Of a DNA stretch of 64,000 nucleotides, positions 1 through 8,621 are shown in pieces. A program made the position numbers and the translations under genes. Under the pieces are notes generated by a model. The model searched no databases, was not told the DNA's origin, and saw nothing but the letters and a program-made list of their open reading frames with translations. Within the stretch, counting starts at the first letter, position 1. Each line of letters starts with the position of its first letter. The stretch spans positions 62,001 to 126,000 of the forward strand of contig JAUNAJ010000003.1 of NCBI GenBank assembly GCA_030527645.1, in the 5' to 3' direction. Source of the DNA: Lachnospiraceae bacterium. Its GTDB lineage: Bacteria; Bacillota; Clostridia; Lachnospirales; Lachnospiraceae.

Positions 1-2
1 GC

Positions 3-512
3 GGTTATATAGAGGATCAGTTTTCCTACGGCGATCTGACCTATGGAAAAACCACTATGAAACTTGCAGGCTGCGAGATCTTTGCGGTATATAATGCACT
101 GGTTACATTAAAGGCTGGACACTGGTCAGATCTGCCTGCAATAATCCGGGATTTTGAAACAGAGGGTATGGTACTCTCCGGTAAATTCGGAACCTCCCCC
201 AAGTCAATGATCCGGTATCTGGACCATAAGGGATTCCACACGGAATTTACGACAGATCCTTCCCGTTTTGAATCATTGGGAAAAAAGTACCGTTCTCTGA
301 TACTGATCATGTATAATAATGCATCAGACATCAGAGAACAGATCCACACTGTGCACATATCTTCTGAGTCCGCAGTATTTACGGCACATAATGTGTACTG
401 CAACGGAACTGTTGCGGGTCCCTCTTCTTCACTGACAGGGCTGATCTCCGGCTTCAACAACGGTAAAGCAAGGGGGATCTGCCTGATCGGAATTAATAAT
501 CATAGAATGTAA
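3..512 (+). CDS. C39-like/papain-fold domain protein, 5' end outside window
   Basis: The reading frame is open from the first bases of the window, so the ATG at 57 is probably internal. The visible part begins GYIEDQFSYGDLTYGKTTM and runs straight into AGCEIFAVYNAL, which looks like the catalytic-cysteine segment of C39-like cysteine peptidases (Gly-Cys followed by an Ala-rich helix). A later Phe-Thr-Ala-His-Asn segment could supply the histidine. The upstream part, which may hold a signal peptide, is not visible. A strong terminator follows at once, so this is the last gene of its unit. It may be a secreted peptidase or an inactive C39-fold protein. The family call is moderate and the function unproven. 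Confidence 0.55.
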   Translation, partial: GYIEDQFSYGDLTYGKTTMKLAGCEIFAVYNALVTLKAGHWSDLPAIIRDFETEGMVLSGKFGTSPKSMIRYLDHKGFHTEFTTDPSRFESLGKKYRSLILIMYNNASDIREQIHTVHISSESAVFTAHNVYCNGTVAGPSSSLTGLISGFNNGKARGICLIGINNHRM

Positions 513-541
513 AAACAGGGCAGAACCATCTGCCCTGTTTT
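513..541 (+). terminator. Rho-independent terminator
   Basis: The arms ACAGGGCA (515-522) and TGCCCTGT (531-538) form a perfect 8-bp stem followed by a T-rich run, directly after the stop of the C39-like gene. Confidence 0.85.
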
Positions 542-620
542 TCTGCTTATTACTTTTTCTTTACATTTCTGTTATTTTTTTCTATAATGGATATTAATAA
601 TGACTTTTAGGGGAAAATTT

Positions 621-1634
621 ATGGCAGATAACAGACGCAATCGCTACTCTTCGGATCATGATGACACGGAAACCAGTGTCTCCTCCAGAAGAACGCGGCG
701 AAGTTCTCAAAATACAAATACCCGGAGATCTGATTCCAGATTTGATACACAGGCAGTGACAAGAAGTCTGGAGGAGCAGGCAGACAGTCAGGCTCGCAGA
801 ACCGGCTACAATTCAGAAAATTCCCGTTCTGAAACCGGACGAACCTCAACAAGAAGGAGCAGCCAGCGGCAGACTGCACGCATCGCACCGGTTAATGAGC
901 AGACTTATGAAGAGCAGCGCAGGGAACGCCAGCGGCTCCGCAGGGAACGCAAGGAATATGAACGCTGGAGATTTGCCCATCGGATTGTGCGGATTCTTAT
1001 TGTGATCGTCCTCATTCTTGACGTCATCATCTTCCGTTTCGGAATTTTCAAGGGCGGATTCCTACCTGTCTGGAATATGCTTACTTCCGGGGGGACAACT
1101 ACAGCTTCTACGGAAACAACTGTGTCCTCAGGAATTGATCTGGAAATCAGCGAGCAGCTGCTGACTGTGAATGAATACTCCAGACCGGGAACAGAGCTGA
1201 CTGCAGTAAACGGGATCGTAGTCCATTACATTGGAAATCCCGGTACCGACGCGCAGGCTAACAGGGATTATTTTGAAAGCCTGAAGGATGGATCTTCAGA
1301 AGTGTATTCCAGCTGCAATTACATTATCGGTCTGGACGGCACCATCATTCAATGCGTTCCGGACAACGAGGTTGCCTATGCCTCCGGGGAACGAAACAGT
1401 GATACGATTTCTATCGAGTGCTGTCATCCGGATGAAACAGGTGCGTTCACTGAGGAGACCTACAATTCTCTGGTTCTTCTGACGGCAAAGCTCTGCAGCG
1501 AGTATTCTCTTACAACGGATCAGATTCTCCGTCACTACGATGTAAACGGAAAACCCTGTCCCTTATACTTCGTTAACGATGCTGACGCCTGGAGCAGCTT
1601 CCTTTCGTCCGTTGCAGCTCAGCTGCAATCGTGA
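621..1634 (+). CDS. Membrane-anchored N-acetylmuramoyl-L-alanine amidase (Amidase_2)
   Basis: A 337-residue protein predicted to cut the amide bond between muramic acid and L-Ala in peptidoglycan outside the membrane. The start at 621 is preferred over the in-frame upstream start at 600 because AGGGG at 609-613 sits eight bases before it. Residues 1-120 are a low-complexity, Arg/Ser/Gln-rich cytoplasmic tail. One membrane segment follows (IVRILIVIVLILDVIIF), then a linker and a C-terminal Amidase_2 domain with VVHYIGNPG (first zinc-type His), SCNYIIGLDG, ISIECCHPD and HYDVNGKPCP (second His before the conserved Lys-Pro-Cys-Pro). It is a type II single-pass protein and stands alone between two terminators. 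Confidence 0.85.
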   Translation: MADNRRNRYSSDHDDTETSVSSRRTRRSSQNTNTRRSDSRFDTQAVTRSLEEQADSQARRTGYNSENSRSETGRTSTRRSSQRQTARIAPVNEQTYEEQRRERQRLRRERKEYERWRFAHRIVRILIVIVLILDVIIFRFGIFKGGFLPVWNMLTSGGTTTASTETTVSSGIDLEISEQLLTVNEYSRPGTELTAVNGIVVHYIGNPGTDAQANRDYFESLKDGSSEVYSSCNYIIGLDGTIIQCVPDNEVAYASGERNSDTISIECCHPDETGAFTEETYNSLVLLTAKLCSEYSLTTDQILRHYDVNGKPCPLYFVNDADAWSSFLSSVAAQLQS

Positions 1635-1681
1635 CACAGCAGGTTCAGCAGAGTGCTCACAAAACATATAGTACATATCCC

Positions 1682-1720
1682 AAACGCTTCGGTTGAATAT
1701 TTCAATCGAAGCGTTTTTCA
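1682..1720 (+). terminator. Rho-independent terminator
   Basis: The arms at 1682-1696 and 1702-1716 (AAACGCTTCGGTTGA and its near-complement) form a roughly 15-bp stem with a short AT loop and a following T run. It ends the amidase transcript. Confidence 0.8.
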
Positions 1721-1822
1721 TCAGAACCATCCCTGTCGTTACTTTCCGTAATCCTGTGAATCTGCTATAATAAGCGGGGAATATTTCCCAGAATTTCTTA
1801 AACAAAACGGAGAAAAGATCCT

Positions 1823-2728
1823 ATGGAATTAAAGCAGCTGCAATATTTTGTAATATGTGCAGAAACACAGTCATTTCGAAAGGCTTCCAGCCTTCTTTTT
1901 ACTACCCAGTCCAATGTCAGCAAGGTCATCAAGTCTCTGGAGGATGAATTGGGACAGGCTCTGTTCCTTCGGAGCAAAACAGGCGTCAGTCTGACAGAAA
2001 AGGGAAAGCAGATCTATGAGTATGCCGCCGCTACGCTGGACAGTGCCGACAGAATCATGAACTGCTCCAACCAGAGTACCCGAACGGAACTGAAGATCCT
2101 GACCAATCCCAGCTCCTGGATGGCCAATGCCTTCTGCAGTTACTATCAGGAGTATGCGTCTCCTACAGTCAGCTATACCTATTTAAGTTCTAATACGCAC
2201 GATATCATCACCAGTCTCACTGCCGAAACCGCCAGTCTGGCGTTTATCTATGTCATGGAGCAGCAGCTTCCCTTCCTGGAACGGCAGCTTTCTTCGAATC
2301 ACCTGATCTTCTCTCCTCTCACAAGAATGAATGCTGTGCTGTATATGGGAGCACGCTATGACTCACAGAGGCAGGAGGAGGATGCTCCGGAAGAGATTGC
2401 ACTGATCCAGGGATATGAGGATGAATTTACCCTGCGATCCTTTCTGAATAATACCACCCTTTATGATTCCCATTCCTATCAGTACCGGGTGGCTGTTACA
2501 ACCAACAGCGACTATCTGATGAACGAGATGCTGAACAACACGGAACTGAGTAATATCAGTCCTTCTTATCTTTCTCACCAGGAGGCTGCTCTTCATCGAC
2601 CGGCAGTATCCCTGTATGAAGAAGACCAGCCGGTTCTGTTCGGATGCATCTTCCGTAATGACCGGTCCCTGACAAAGGAGACGAAGCATTTTCTGAAATA
2701 TATCAAAAACCGCCTGCAGGAAGAGTAA
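1823..2728 (+). CDS. LysR-family transcriptional regulator
   Basis: A 301-residue protein of typical LysR length. Residues 1-60 hold the winged helix-turn-helix (ELKQLQYFVICAETQSF, then QSNVSKVIKSLEDELG and LFLRSKTGVSLTEKG). The rest is a weakly conserved effector-binding region. GGAGAAAAG lies just upstream of the ATG. LysR regulators usually control a divergent neighbour, but the upstream gene here (amidase) points the same way and has its own terminator, so the target cannot be read from context. No ligand can be inferred. Confidence 0.85.
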   Translation: MELKQLQYFVICAETQSFRKASSLLFTTQSNVSKVIKSLEDELGQALFLRSKTGVSLTEKGKQIYEYAAATLDSADRIMNCSNQSTRTELKILTNPSSWMANAFCSYYQEYASPTVSYTYLSSNTHDIITSLTAETASLAFIYVMEQQLPFLERQLSSNHLIFSPLTRMNAVLYMGARYDSQRQEEDAPEEIALIQGYEDEFTLRSFLNNTTLYDSHSYQYRVAVTTNSDYLMNEMLNNTELSNISPSYLSHQEAALHRPAVSLYEEDQPVLFGCIFRNDRSLTKETKHFLKYIKNRLQEE

Positions 2729-2957
2729 CACAAAACTTCAGGTCAAGCTTGCTTTCCCCGCCAACTATATAGGCGGGAGCCTCTCCGACTGAGGTAAATT
2801 GAATCGACCGGGCGAAAAACCAGCGATTTTCCTCCTCAAACGAGGCGTTGATGTCTTCTGTTTTACCGAACTTGCAGTGTTCAGGATGATGGTTCTATGG
2901 TATGATAGATGCATAAAAATGTTCGTTACAAAACGTTACAGGAAAGGAATCAGACTC

Positions 2958-3602
2958 ATGGCTTTCTTTAAGAAGAAATCAAAGGAAAAGGATGTCGACG
3001 ATTTTATTATTGAAATGATCAATAATTATAAAGAAGTACATAAAGCGGCAGAGGATGCCGTTGAAGAAGAGAAGAAGGCAAGAGGTGAACTGGATCAATG
3101 TGACCGGCAGATCTCCGACCTGCAGATCTACGCCGCCAAGGCAGTACAGGCAGGAAATGAAGCAGATGCCCGCCGTTTTCTTACAGAAAAGCAAAGTCAG
3201 ACAGCTCAGAGAGAACGGCTGCATAAAATCTATGAGCTGAAGGCTGCTCAGGCACAGCAGCTTCGGAAAATGAACGATGATCTGGTGGATCAGATTGAAG
3301 ATATGAAAGCCCGCAAGCAGTCTATCAAAGCAACCCAGGCAGAGGCAGCAGCTCAGGAAGCAATCAATAAGATCCAGGAAATGTCCGCAAAGAACGATTC
3401 TGCAGCCAGGACAACCCTTGCGTCACTGGAAGCTCAGGCAAGACGTGAAAAGGATCTGGCAGCTGCCAGAGCTGAGCTGAACAAGACAGAAAAAGAATCG
3501 AGCATGGATGCCCTGCAGGCGAAATACGATAAGCTGGATCTGCAGACGAGCGGTACACAGTCTGTGGACGATGAACTGCAGACGCTCCAGCGTCAGTTGT
3601 AA
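2958..3602 (+). CDS. PspA/IM30-like coiled-coil protein
   Basis: A 214-residue, almost entirely helical and charged protein. The start at 2958 (MAFFKKKSKEKDVDDFI) is chosen over the longer frame from 2799 because GGAAAGGA sits just upstream and the extra N-terminus looks non-coding. The helical pattern, with the amphipathic start, EEEKKARGELDQ, a Gln/Ala-rich centre and a short Leu-Gln tail, matches the PspA/IM30/Vipp1 family that coats and stabilises the cytoplasmic membrane under stress. It lies 130 bases before a TPM-domain membrane protein on the same strand. No PspF or other psp genes are nearby, so a role in phage-shock response is inference. Confidence 0.7.
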   Translation: MAFFKKKSKEKDVDDFIIEMINNYKEVHKAAEDAVEEEKKARGELDQCDRQISDLQIYAAKAVQAGNEADARRFLTEKQSQTAQRERLHKIYELKAAQAQQLRKMNDDLVDQIEDMKARKQSIKATQAEAAAQEAINKIQEMSAKNDSAARTTLASLEAQARREKDLAAARAELNKTEKESSMDALQAKYDKLDLQTSGTQSVDDELQTLQRQL

Positions 3603-3732
3603 GATTCTATTAAATGAAAGCCAGATTCTACGTTAAGAGCAGAGTCTATCGGGGGGAGTCCCCCGCTGCTGCGGAGCGATTACGGTCGCAGCGTGAGCAG
3701 AGTATTATCAAGCTAGCAAAGGAGAGATAACT

Positions 3733-4851
3733 ATGGGAAGAGGAGGCGGTTCTTCAGGAGGTTTCGGCGGCAGCGGCCGCTCTTCTGGAGGTTTCGGCGG
3801 ATCCGGCCGTTCTTCTGGAGGCTTCGGCGGCAGCAGGCCAACCGGTGGAAGCAGGCCGGGAAGCGGAAGGACACCGGGCGGATTCGGCACCGGGGGAAGC
3901 AGACCGGGCAGAACTCCCGGCGGCTTCGGTACAGGCGGACCCAGACCGGGCGGATACCGGCCATCCGGAGGATATCGACCAACCGGAGGATATCGGCCGG
4001 CAGGCGGCCCTGTACCGACAGGAGGTCCCCGAACAGGAGGCGGATGCTGCTCCTCCTTTCTGGTCATGCCGATCATCATCATCCTGGCAATCATGCTGCT
4101 CCTGTTTTCATTTAATTCTGTAGGTTCAACCGGCAGCAGCTATTCGAATGGTATTACGGAATCCACTGTTACTCGAACTGCGCTGGATGCTTCGGAGTGT
4201 ACAGAATACCCATCCTATTATACCGATGAGCTGGGATGGTTCGGAAACGGCTCGGAGATCACTTCCGGTATGAAACAGTTCTATCAGGAAACCGGTGTAC
4301 AGCCCTACCTGTATCTGACGGATACAGTGGACGGAACCACCAGTCCTACAGAACAACAGATGGAGGATTACGCAGAGGAGATATATGATCGTTTATTCTC
4401 CGATAACGGCCATCTGGTTCTGCTGTTCCGTCAGGAGGACAATAATTACGGCAGCTATGATATGTGGATCACCACCGGTTCCAGTGCCAGGCATGTCATT
4501 GATACAGAAGCATGCAGTATCCTGTTTGATTATGTGGAACATTATTATTATGACGACAGTTATTCAGAGGAGGGGGTATTCGGTGAAGCCTTTGCTTCTG
4601 CAGCTGATCGAATCATGAACAACGGCTCCGCTTCAGGTTCCGGCAGCAGCAGTTCCGGCAGATCAATCTTTGGCATTGTACTGCTTGCTGCATTGATCAT
4701 TGCTGCAGTCTGGGTATTTGTCAGCAGACGTTTGAAGAAAAACAAAGAAAACGCAAAGAAGCGTCAGGCTGAACGGGACGAGATCCTCAATACCCCGTTG
4801 AAAAAATTTAGTTCAGATACCATTGACGATCTGAAGGAAAAATATCAGTAA
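3733..4851 (+). CDS. TPM-domain membrane protein with Gly-rich N-terminus
   Basis: A 372-residue protein. Residues 1-100 are repeats of GGFGG, GGYRP and SRPGG type, rich in Gly, Arg, Ser and Pro. A membrane segment (FLVMPIIIILAIMLLLF) follows near residue 110. The next 150 residues resemble a TPM domain (Thr-Pro-Met domain, phosphatase or thylakoid-associated), with DNGHLVLLF, MWITTG and a Tyr-rich segment. A second membrane helix (SIFGIVLLAALIIAAVWVFV) and a charged tail end it. AAAGGAGAG precedes the ATG. The pairing with the PspA-like gene suggests a joint membrane-stress or envelope function. The biochemical role of bacterial TPM proteins is largely unknown. Confidence 0.7.
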   Translation: MGRGGGSSGGFGGSGRSSGGFGGSGRSSGGFGGSRPTGGSRPGSGRTPGGFGTGGSRPGRTPGGFGTGGPRPGGYRPSGGYRPTGGYRPAGGPVPTGGPRTGGGCCSSFLVMPIIIILAIMLLLFSFNSVGSTGSSYSNGITESTVTRTALDASECTEYPSYYTDELGWFGNGSEITSGMKQFYQETGVQPYLYLTDTVDGTTSPTEQQMEDYAEEIYDRLFSDNGHLVLLFRQEDNNYGSYDMWITTGSSARHVIDTEACSILFDYVEHYYYDDSYSEEGVFGEAFASAADRIMNNGSASGSGSSSSGRSIFGIVLLAALIIAAVWVFVSRRLKKNKENAKKRQAERDEILNTPLKKFSSDTIDDLKEKYQ

Positions 4852-4900
4852 GAACGATATCAACTACAGGGACAGCTTCTATATATAGAATCTTATCCCT

Positions 4901-4942
4901 GCAGCAAAAAGAACCGCCCGATCGGGCGGTTCTTTTTGCTGC
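4901..4942. terminator. Strong bidirectional terminator
   Basis: A 20-bp perfect stem (GCAGCAAAAAGAACCGCCCG at 4901-4920 against 4923-4942) with a T run on both strands. It sits between the TPM gene and the minus-strand HAD gene. Confidence 0.85.
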
Positions 4943-5133
4943 GTCGCTGCTGTTCAGCTGTCAGCAGCTTCATCTGATACTGCTTTTTTTGTTACTGTTT
5001 ATCGGCAGCCTCCCTGACGTGCGTATTGTTGATTTATAATGAAAACTGACCTGGGTTTTACGTTTAAAACAGACCCACCCCGTGTCCAGTTTTTGTTTAC
5101 CACTTCAAGGGAAACCTGCTCTGTATAATTAGA

Positions 5134-5841
5134 TTATAGAAGCTGCTTCAGATGTGACGGTCTCAAGAATTCTTCTCCACGCAGTTCCAGATCCGGTTTT
5201 CCACTGTTTACCGGAACAGCCTGTGCTTTTCTGTTCAAATAGATTGTCTTCCAGCCAAGTGCGATTGCCGGTGCCATGTCGTTTACAAAGGAATCTCCCA
5301 CGTACAGCATGGATTCCGGTCCCTTTCCGGCCATTTTCTCTGCCAGATGAAATATGGCCGGATCCGGCTTATCGACCTTCACAACGCCGGATATAATGGT
5401 CTGCTGTTCCGGAATCCACCTGGAAAGCCCCAGTGTTTGCAGCTTTCTCTTCTGTTTATCCTCCGGTCCGTTTGTAATGATTCCAACCATGGAAAAATTA
5501 GCTGTACAGTAATCCAGCAGCTCCGGAACTCCTTCACCGATACAGATCTTCCCCTGCCGTTCTTTGTAAAGCTCCTGAAATCGCAGTGCGTCATCGTCTG
5601 TCATGGATATACCGATATCAGAGAATCCCTTCGTATAGCGATAGATATACATCTCGTCCATGGTAATCTCCCCTCGCTGGGAAGCATGAAAAACCTCATC
5701 GCCCCTGTGATTGCAGGCATCGTAGGCTTTCAGATCCAGATCTGACTGCAGTGGAAGAAACTGCCGAAATGCCTCTCTAAAGGGCTGAGACCGGTCATAG
5801 AGTGTATCATCCAGATCAAAAAAAATCGCTGTGTTCTTCAT
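5134..5841 (-). CDS. HAD-family hydrolase (YjjG-like)
   Basis: A 235-residue cytoplasmic phosphatase-type protein. HAD motif I is FFDLDDTLYD at the N-terminus (nucleophile Asp and acid Asp), motif II is IITNGPE, motif III is a Lys near KVDKPDPAIF, and motif IV is YVGDSFVNDM. The helical cap lies between motifs I and II. Length and motifs fit the pyrimidine-nucleotidase/haloacid dehalogenase group, but the substrate cannot be read from sequence. Its ATG overlaps the stop of the upstream HAD gene by four bases (5838-5841), so the two are translationally coupled. Confidence 0.85.
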   Translation of the reverse strand: MKNTAIFFDLDDTLYDRSQPFREAFRQFLPLQSDLDLKAYDACNHRGDEVFHASQRGEITMDEMYIYRYTKGFSDIGISMTDDDALRFQELYKERQGKICIGEGVPELLDYCTANFSMVGIITNGPEDKQKRKLQTLGLSRWIPEQQTIISGVVKVDKPDPAIFHLAEKMAGKGPESMLYVGDSFVNDMAPAIALGWKTIYLNRKAQAVPVNSGKPDLELRGEEFLRPSHLKQLL

Positions 5842-6455
5842 CCTGCAATTCCCTCCTCTGCCAGAAGCTGTTCCAGCTCCTTTGCTGCCTGCTCGTGGTT
5901 CTGAACATGTATGGTGCGAAGCCCCTGCGCATTCGCTGCCTCAAGGTTCGGAAGGGTATCATCCAGGAATACACAGGTGGAAAAATCCAGCTCATACTTG
6001 TCTTTCAATGCCTTATAAATTGCCGGATCCGGCTTGCAGAGATGTACATCGCAGGAGAACACTCCACCCTCCATCAAAGGCAGAAACTCCAGTGCCTGCG
6101 GTCCCATTTTCATGACCGGACGGGAATAGTTTGACAGAAACAGTACCCGGTATCCTCTCTTCTTCAGATCAAGAATCCAGGGAGCTGCAAATTCTTCTTT
6201 TACCAGTGTCTCCGGTATATGCTCAAATGTCCGGCGAATCTCCTTTTCCAGCTCCGGAGAAGTCCGGATTGCTGCCTGAAGAAATTCTTCTTCCTCGGCC
6301 AGACCGAGATCCAGCTGATTCCAGTTGCCGGAGGTAAAGAATGTATCCACAATCGCATCTCGTACGCTCTGCGCTTCAAACAGCCGGTTCAGCATGGGAA
6401 AGAAGTCAAACTTCATCAGAACATTTCCAATATCAAAGATAATCGTATTGATCAT
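5838..6455 (-). CDS. HAD-family hydrolase (YihX-like)
   Basis: A 205-residue HAD phosphatase. Motif I reads IIFDIGNVLMKFD, the variant in which a Gly-Asn replaces the usual second acid of the DxDxT pattern, as in the YihX/epoxide-hydrolase-like branch. LFLSNYS is motif II, CKPDPAIYK carries the motif III Lys, and FLDDTLPNLEAA is motif IV. AAAGGAGG lies upstream. It is cotranscribed with the following HAD gene and probably the NUDIX gene 16 bases upstream. The run of two HAD proteins and a NUDIX protein suggests a metabolite clean-up unit; substrates are unknown. Confidence 0.85.
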   Translation of the reverse strand: MINTIIFDIGNVLMKFDFFPMLNRLFEAQSVRDAIVDTFFTSGNWNQLDLGLAEEEEFLQAAIRTSPELEKEIRRTFEHIPETLVKEEFAAPWILDLKKRGYRVLFLSNYSRPVMKMGPQALEFLPLMEGGVFSCDVHLCKPDPAIYKALKDKYELDFSTCVFLDDTLPNLEAANAQGLRTIHVQNHEQAAKELEQLLAEEGIAG

Positions 6456-6471
6456 AGTCCTCTTCCTCCTT

Positions 6472-7023
6472 TCAGATTTTCAGGATCCTTGCAGCCTTCA
6501 AAATGCCTGCCTGCGTTTTACCATCTGTAATCTGCCCGTTCATCACCTGATCAACGAGTTCAGGGAGCGGCAGCTCCTCCACATGGAGGAATTCATCATC
6601 ATCCAGATTCTGCTCCCCTCTGTGCAGGCCCTTTGCCAGATACATATAGATTTTTTCATCGCAGTAGGCACAGGTAGGAATATAAATGCCCATATCGATC
6701 CACTCATCGGCGGAATAGCCGGTTTCCTCAGACAGCTCCCGTTTCGCCGCCTGCAGAGGATCCTCTGTCGGAGAATCCAGCTTTCCGGCAGGAATCTCCG
6801 TAATCACCTCATCAAAGGGATAGCGATACTGACGCTCAATGATCACATTCCCCTTATCTGTGACAGGCACAACTGCCACAGCTCCCACATGGCGGATCAC
6901 TTCTCTTGTGGCACTGTTTCCGTTCGGAAGCTCTACTGTATCCTTATACAGATGCAAGATCACACCATCAAAGACCTCCTCGGATCCGATCTGCTTCTCT
7001 CTTAAATCATCGTATTTACTCAT
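6472..7023 (-). CDS. NUDIX hydrolase, ADP-ribose pyrophosphatase-like
   Basis: A 183-residue protein predicted to hydrolyse a nucleoside diphosphate linked to another moiety, most likely ADP-ribose. The NUDIX box is GKLDSPTEDPLQAAKRELSEETGY with REL-EET catalytic acids, split here for reading as GKLDSP / TEDPLQAAK / RELSEETGY. One extra residue separates the first Gly and the first Glu relative to the classical spacing. The start at 7023 (MSKYDDLREK) is an ATG; the longer frame would need a TTG and would overlap the likely AAAGGAA ribosome site. It leads the NUDIX-HAD-HAD group. Confidence 0.85.
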   Translation of the reverse strand: MSKYDDLREKQIGSEEVFDGVILHLYKDTVELPNGNSATREVIRHVGAVAVVPVTDKGNVIIERQYRYPFDEVITEIPAGKLDSPTEDPLQAAKRELSEETGYSADEWIDMGIYIPTCAYCDEKIYMYLAKGLHRGEQNLDDDEFLHVEELPLPELVDQVMNGQITDGKTQAGILKAARILKI

Positions 7024-7101
7024 ACTAATCACGTATTCCTTTCGTGTCTTCAAACATAAGCAGCAATGAACATGCCATATTTCTCCTGCATCCCCACCTG
7101 A

Positions 7102-8394
7102 TCATGTTGTATTCATTCCCTTTCGGATCGCATCCTCACCATATCGTTTTCGAATAGAGCCCAGGGCATCCTCCAGAGATTGTTTCCTGCTGTCTTCCTT
7201 CTTCTTTTTTATTTCCTCTTCCTGCCTCTTCCTCTCCGCTTCAGCCAGCCTTCTCTGCTTTTCCTGCTCCTTCCGTCTTTTCTCCTCCAGTTCAATCTGA
7301 AAATCAAAAAGATTCAGCTGAACAGGCGCTGACTGATCCACCAGCCTTGTGGTTCTTACACCCAGCAGACGAATGGGGTCTCCGTTCCAGATCTCATCGA
7401 ACAGCTCGCAGGCTGCTTTGCAGAGCTTCCGGGAATCTGAGGTTTCGGTCTTCAATACCATCTGATGGGAAACAGACTGAAAGGTGGAATATTTTATTTC
7501 CGTACAGATACCCCCTGCAAGGAACTCCCCCTTTTCCAGTCTCAGCGATACCTTATCGCAGAGACGTTTTATGACCGCATATGCCTCTTCCCTGGTTTCC
7601 GCATTGCTGGAAAGAGTGACAGAGTTGCCCACACCCTTTGCCTTAAATGGCTCCGGCTCCACTGATCTGGTATCGATGCCGTTGGCAAATTCCCAGAGCA
7701 TGCGTCCCTGCTTTTTCAGCCAGCTTTCCGCATAGCTGATATCCAGCACTGCAAGATCACCAATGGTATTGATTCCCATGGTCTGAAGCTTTGCGGCTGC
7801 ACTTTTTCCGCACATGTAGAGATCGCCGATTGGCAGTGGCCAGAGCTTCTCCCGAATTTCCGATGCATAGAGCGTATGCACCCTGTCAGGCTTTTCAAAA
7901 TCTGAAGCCATCTTTGCCAGTACTTTCCGGTCGGAAACTCCTACATTCACCGTAAATCCGAAGGTTTCCCGGACTCCGTCACAGATCTTCCTTGCAAGGA
8001 TTTCCGGTGACGGATATTTTTTTCTGACAGGCTCAAAATCCATATAGCATTCGTCCACGCTGACCTGCTGGATCACCGGACAGATTTCGGAGAGATACTC
8101 CATTAACTGTCTGCTCTGCTCTCGATAATAGGAATGCTCCGGAGGAATCATTACCAGATCCGGACATTTCTGCAGGGCCGAAGCGACGGTCTCTGCTGTT
8201 TGGATTCCGTACTTCTTTGCAGGTATGGATTTTGCTACTACGATTCCGTGCCTGGTTTTCTGATCACCTCCGACAATCGAAGGAATCAGCCGAAGATCCA
8301 CATCCGATCCCTCCCGCAGCAGCTTGAGAGCGCTCCAGCTGAGGAATGCGGAATTTACATCAATATGAAGTATGATTGCGCCGGGATCCTTCAT
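7102..8394 (-). CDS. dinB: DNA polymerase IV (Y-family translesion polymerase)
   Basis: A 430-residue error-prone polymerase. The start at 8394 (MKDPGAIILHIDVNSAFLS) follows AAAGGAGG; the longer 461-residue frame adds a non-conserved Cys-rich leader. Visible motifs are the palm HIDVNSAFL (first metal-binding Asp), VVAKSIPAKKYGI, and VSVDECYMDF (catalytic Asp-Glu). A helix-hairpin-helix follows in MCGKSAAAKLQTMGINTIGDL, then the little-finger domain. A C-terminal extension of about 70 residues is rich in Lys, Glu and Arg (EEKRRKEQEKQRR) and predicted to be a long helix. QLNLFDFQ before it is the likely sliding-clamp binding motif. Confidence 0.9.
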   Translation of the reverse strand: MKDPGAIILHIDVNSAFLSWSALKLLREGSDVDLRLIPSIVGGDQKTRHGIVVAKSIPAKKYGIQTAETVASALQKCPDLVMIPPEHSYYREQSRQLMEYLSEICPVIQQVSVDECYMDFEPVRKKYPSPEILARKICDGVRETFGFTVNVGVSDRKVLAKMASDFEKPDRVHTLYASEIREKLWPLPIGDLYMCGKSAAAKLQTMGINTIGDLAVLDISYAESWLKKQGRMLWEFANGIDTRSVEPEPFKAKGVGNSVTLSSNAETREEAYAVIKRLCDKVSLRLEKGEFLAGGICTEIKYSTFQSVSHQMVLKTETSDSRKLCKAACELFDEIWNGDPIRLLGVRTTRLVDQSAPVQLNLFDFQIELEEKRRKEQEKQRRLAEAERKRQEEEIKKKKEDSRKQSLEDALGSIRKRYGEDAIRKGMNTT

Positions 8395-8504
8395 ATGAAC
8401 CTCCTTTCCGGATGTTACTCCGCGGGGATACGCAGTCCCTGCCTTAACACGGGTCAGGCAGCATACCGCGAAAGCTACGTGCGTCATCCTTATGCTGATA
8501 TAGT

Positions 8505-8533
8505 AAAAGGCGGAAGCAAAATCTGCTTCCGCC
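8505..8533 (-). terminator. Rho-independent terminator of rpiA
   Basis: The arms GGCGGAAGCA (8509-8518) and TGCTTCCGCC (8524-8533) are followed on the minus strand by TTTT. The stem lies downstream of rpiA and upstream of dinB. Confidence 0.8.
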
Positions 8534-8621
8534 CGTGATTTTGATCAGAATTCGTATCATTCACTGGGTATCAATACTGATCCGTGAACAATACTTTCAA
8601 GAGTGATTGAAAACCACCGGA

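Noticed and set aside
2799-2957. Long N-terminal extension of the PspA-like protein
   Set aside because: The extra residues have no helical pattern, and a good ribosome site precedes the ATG at 2958.
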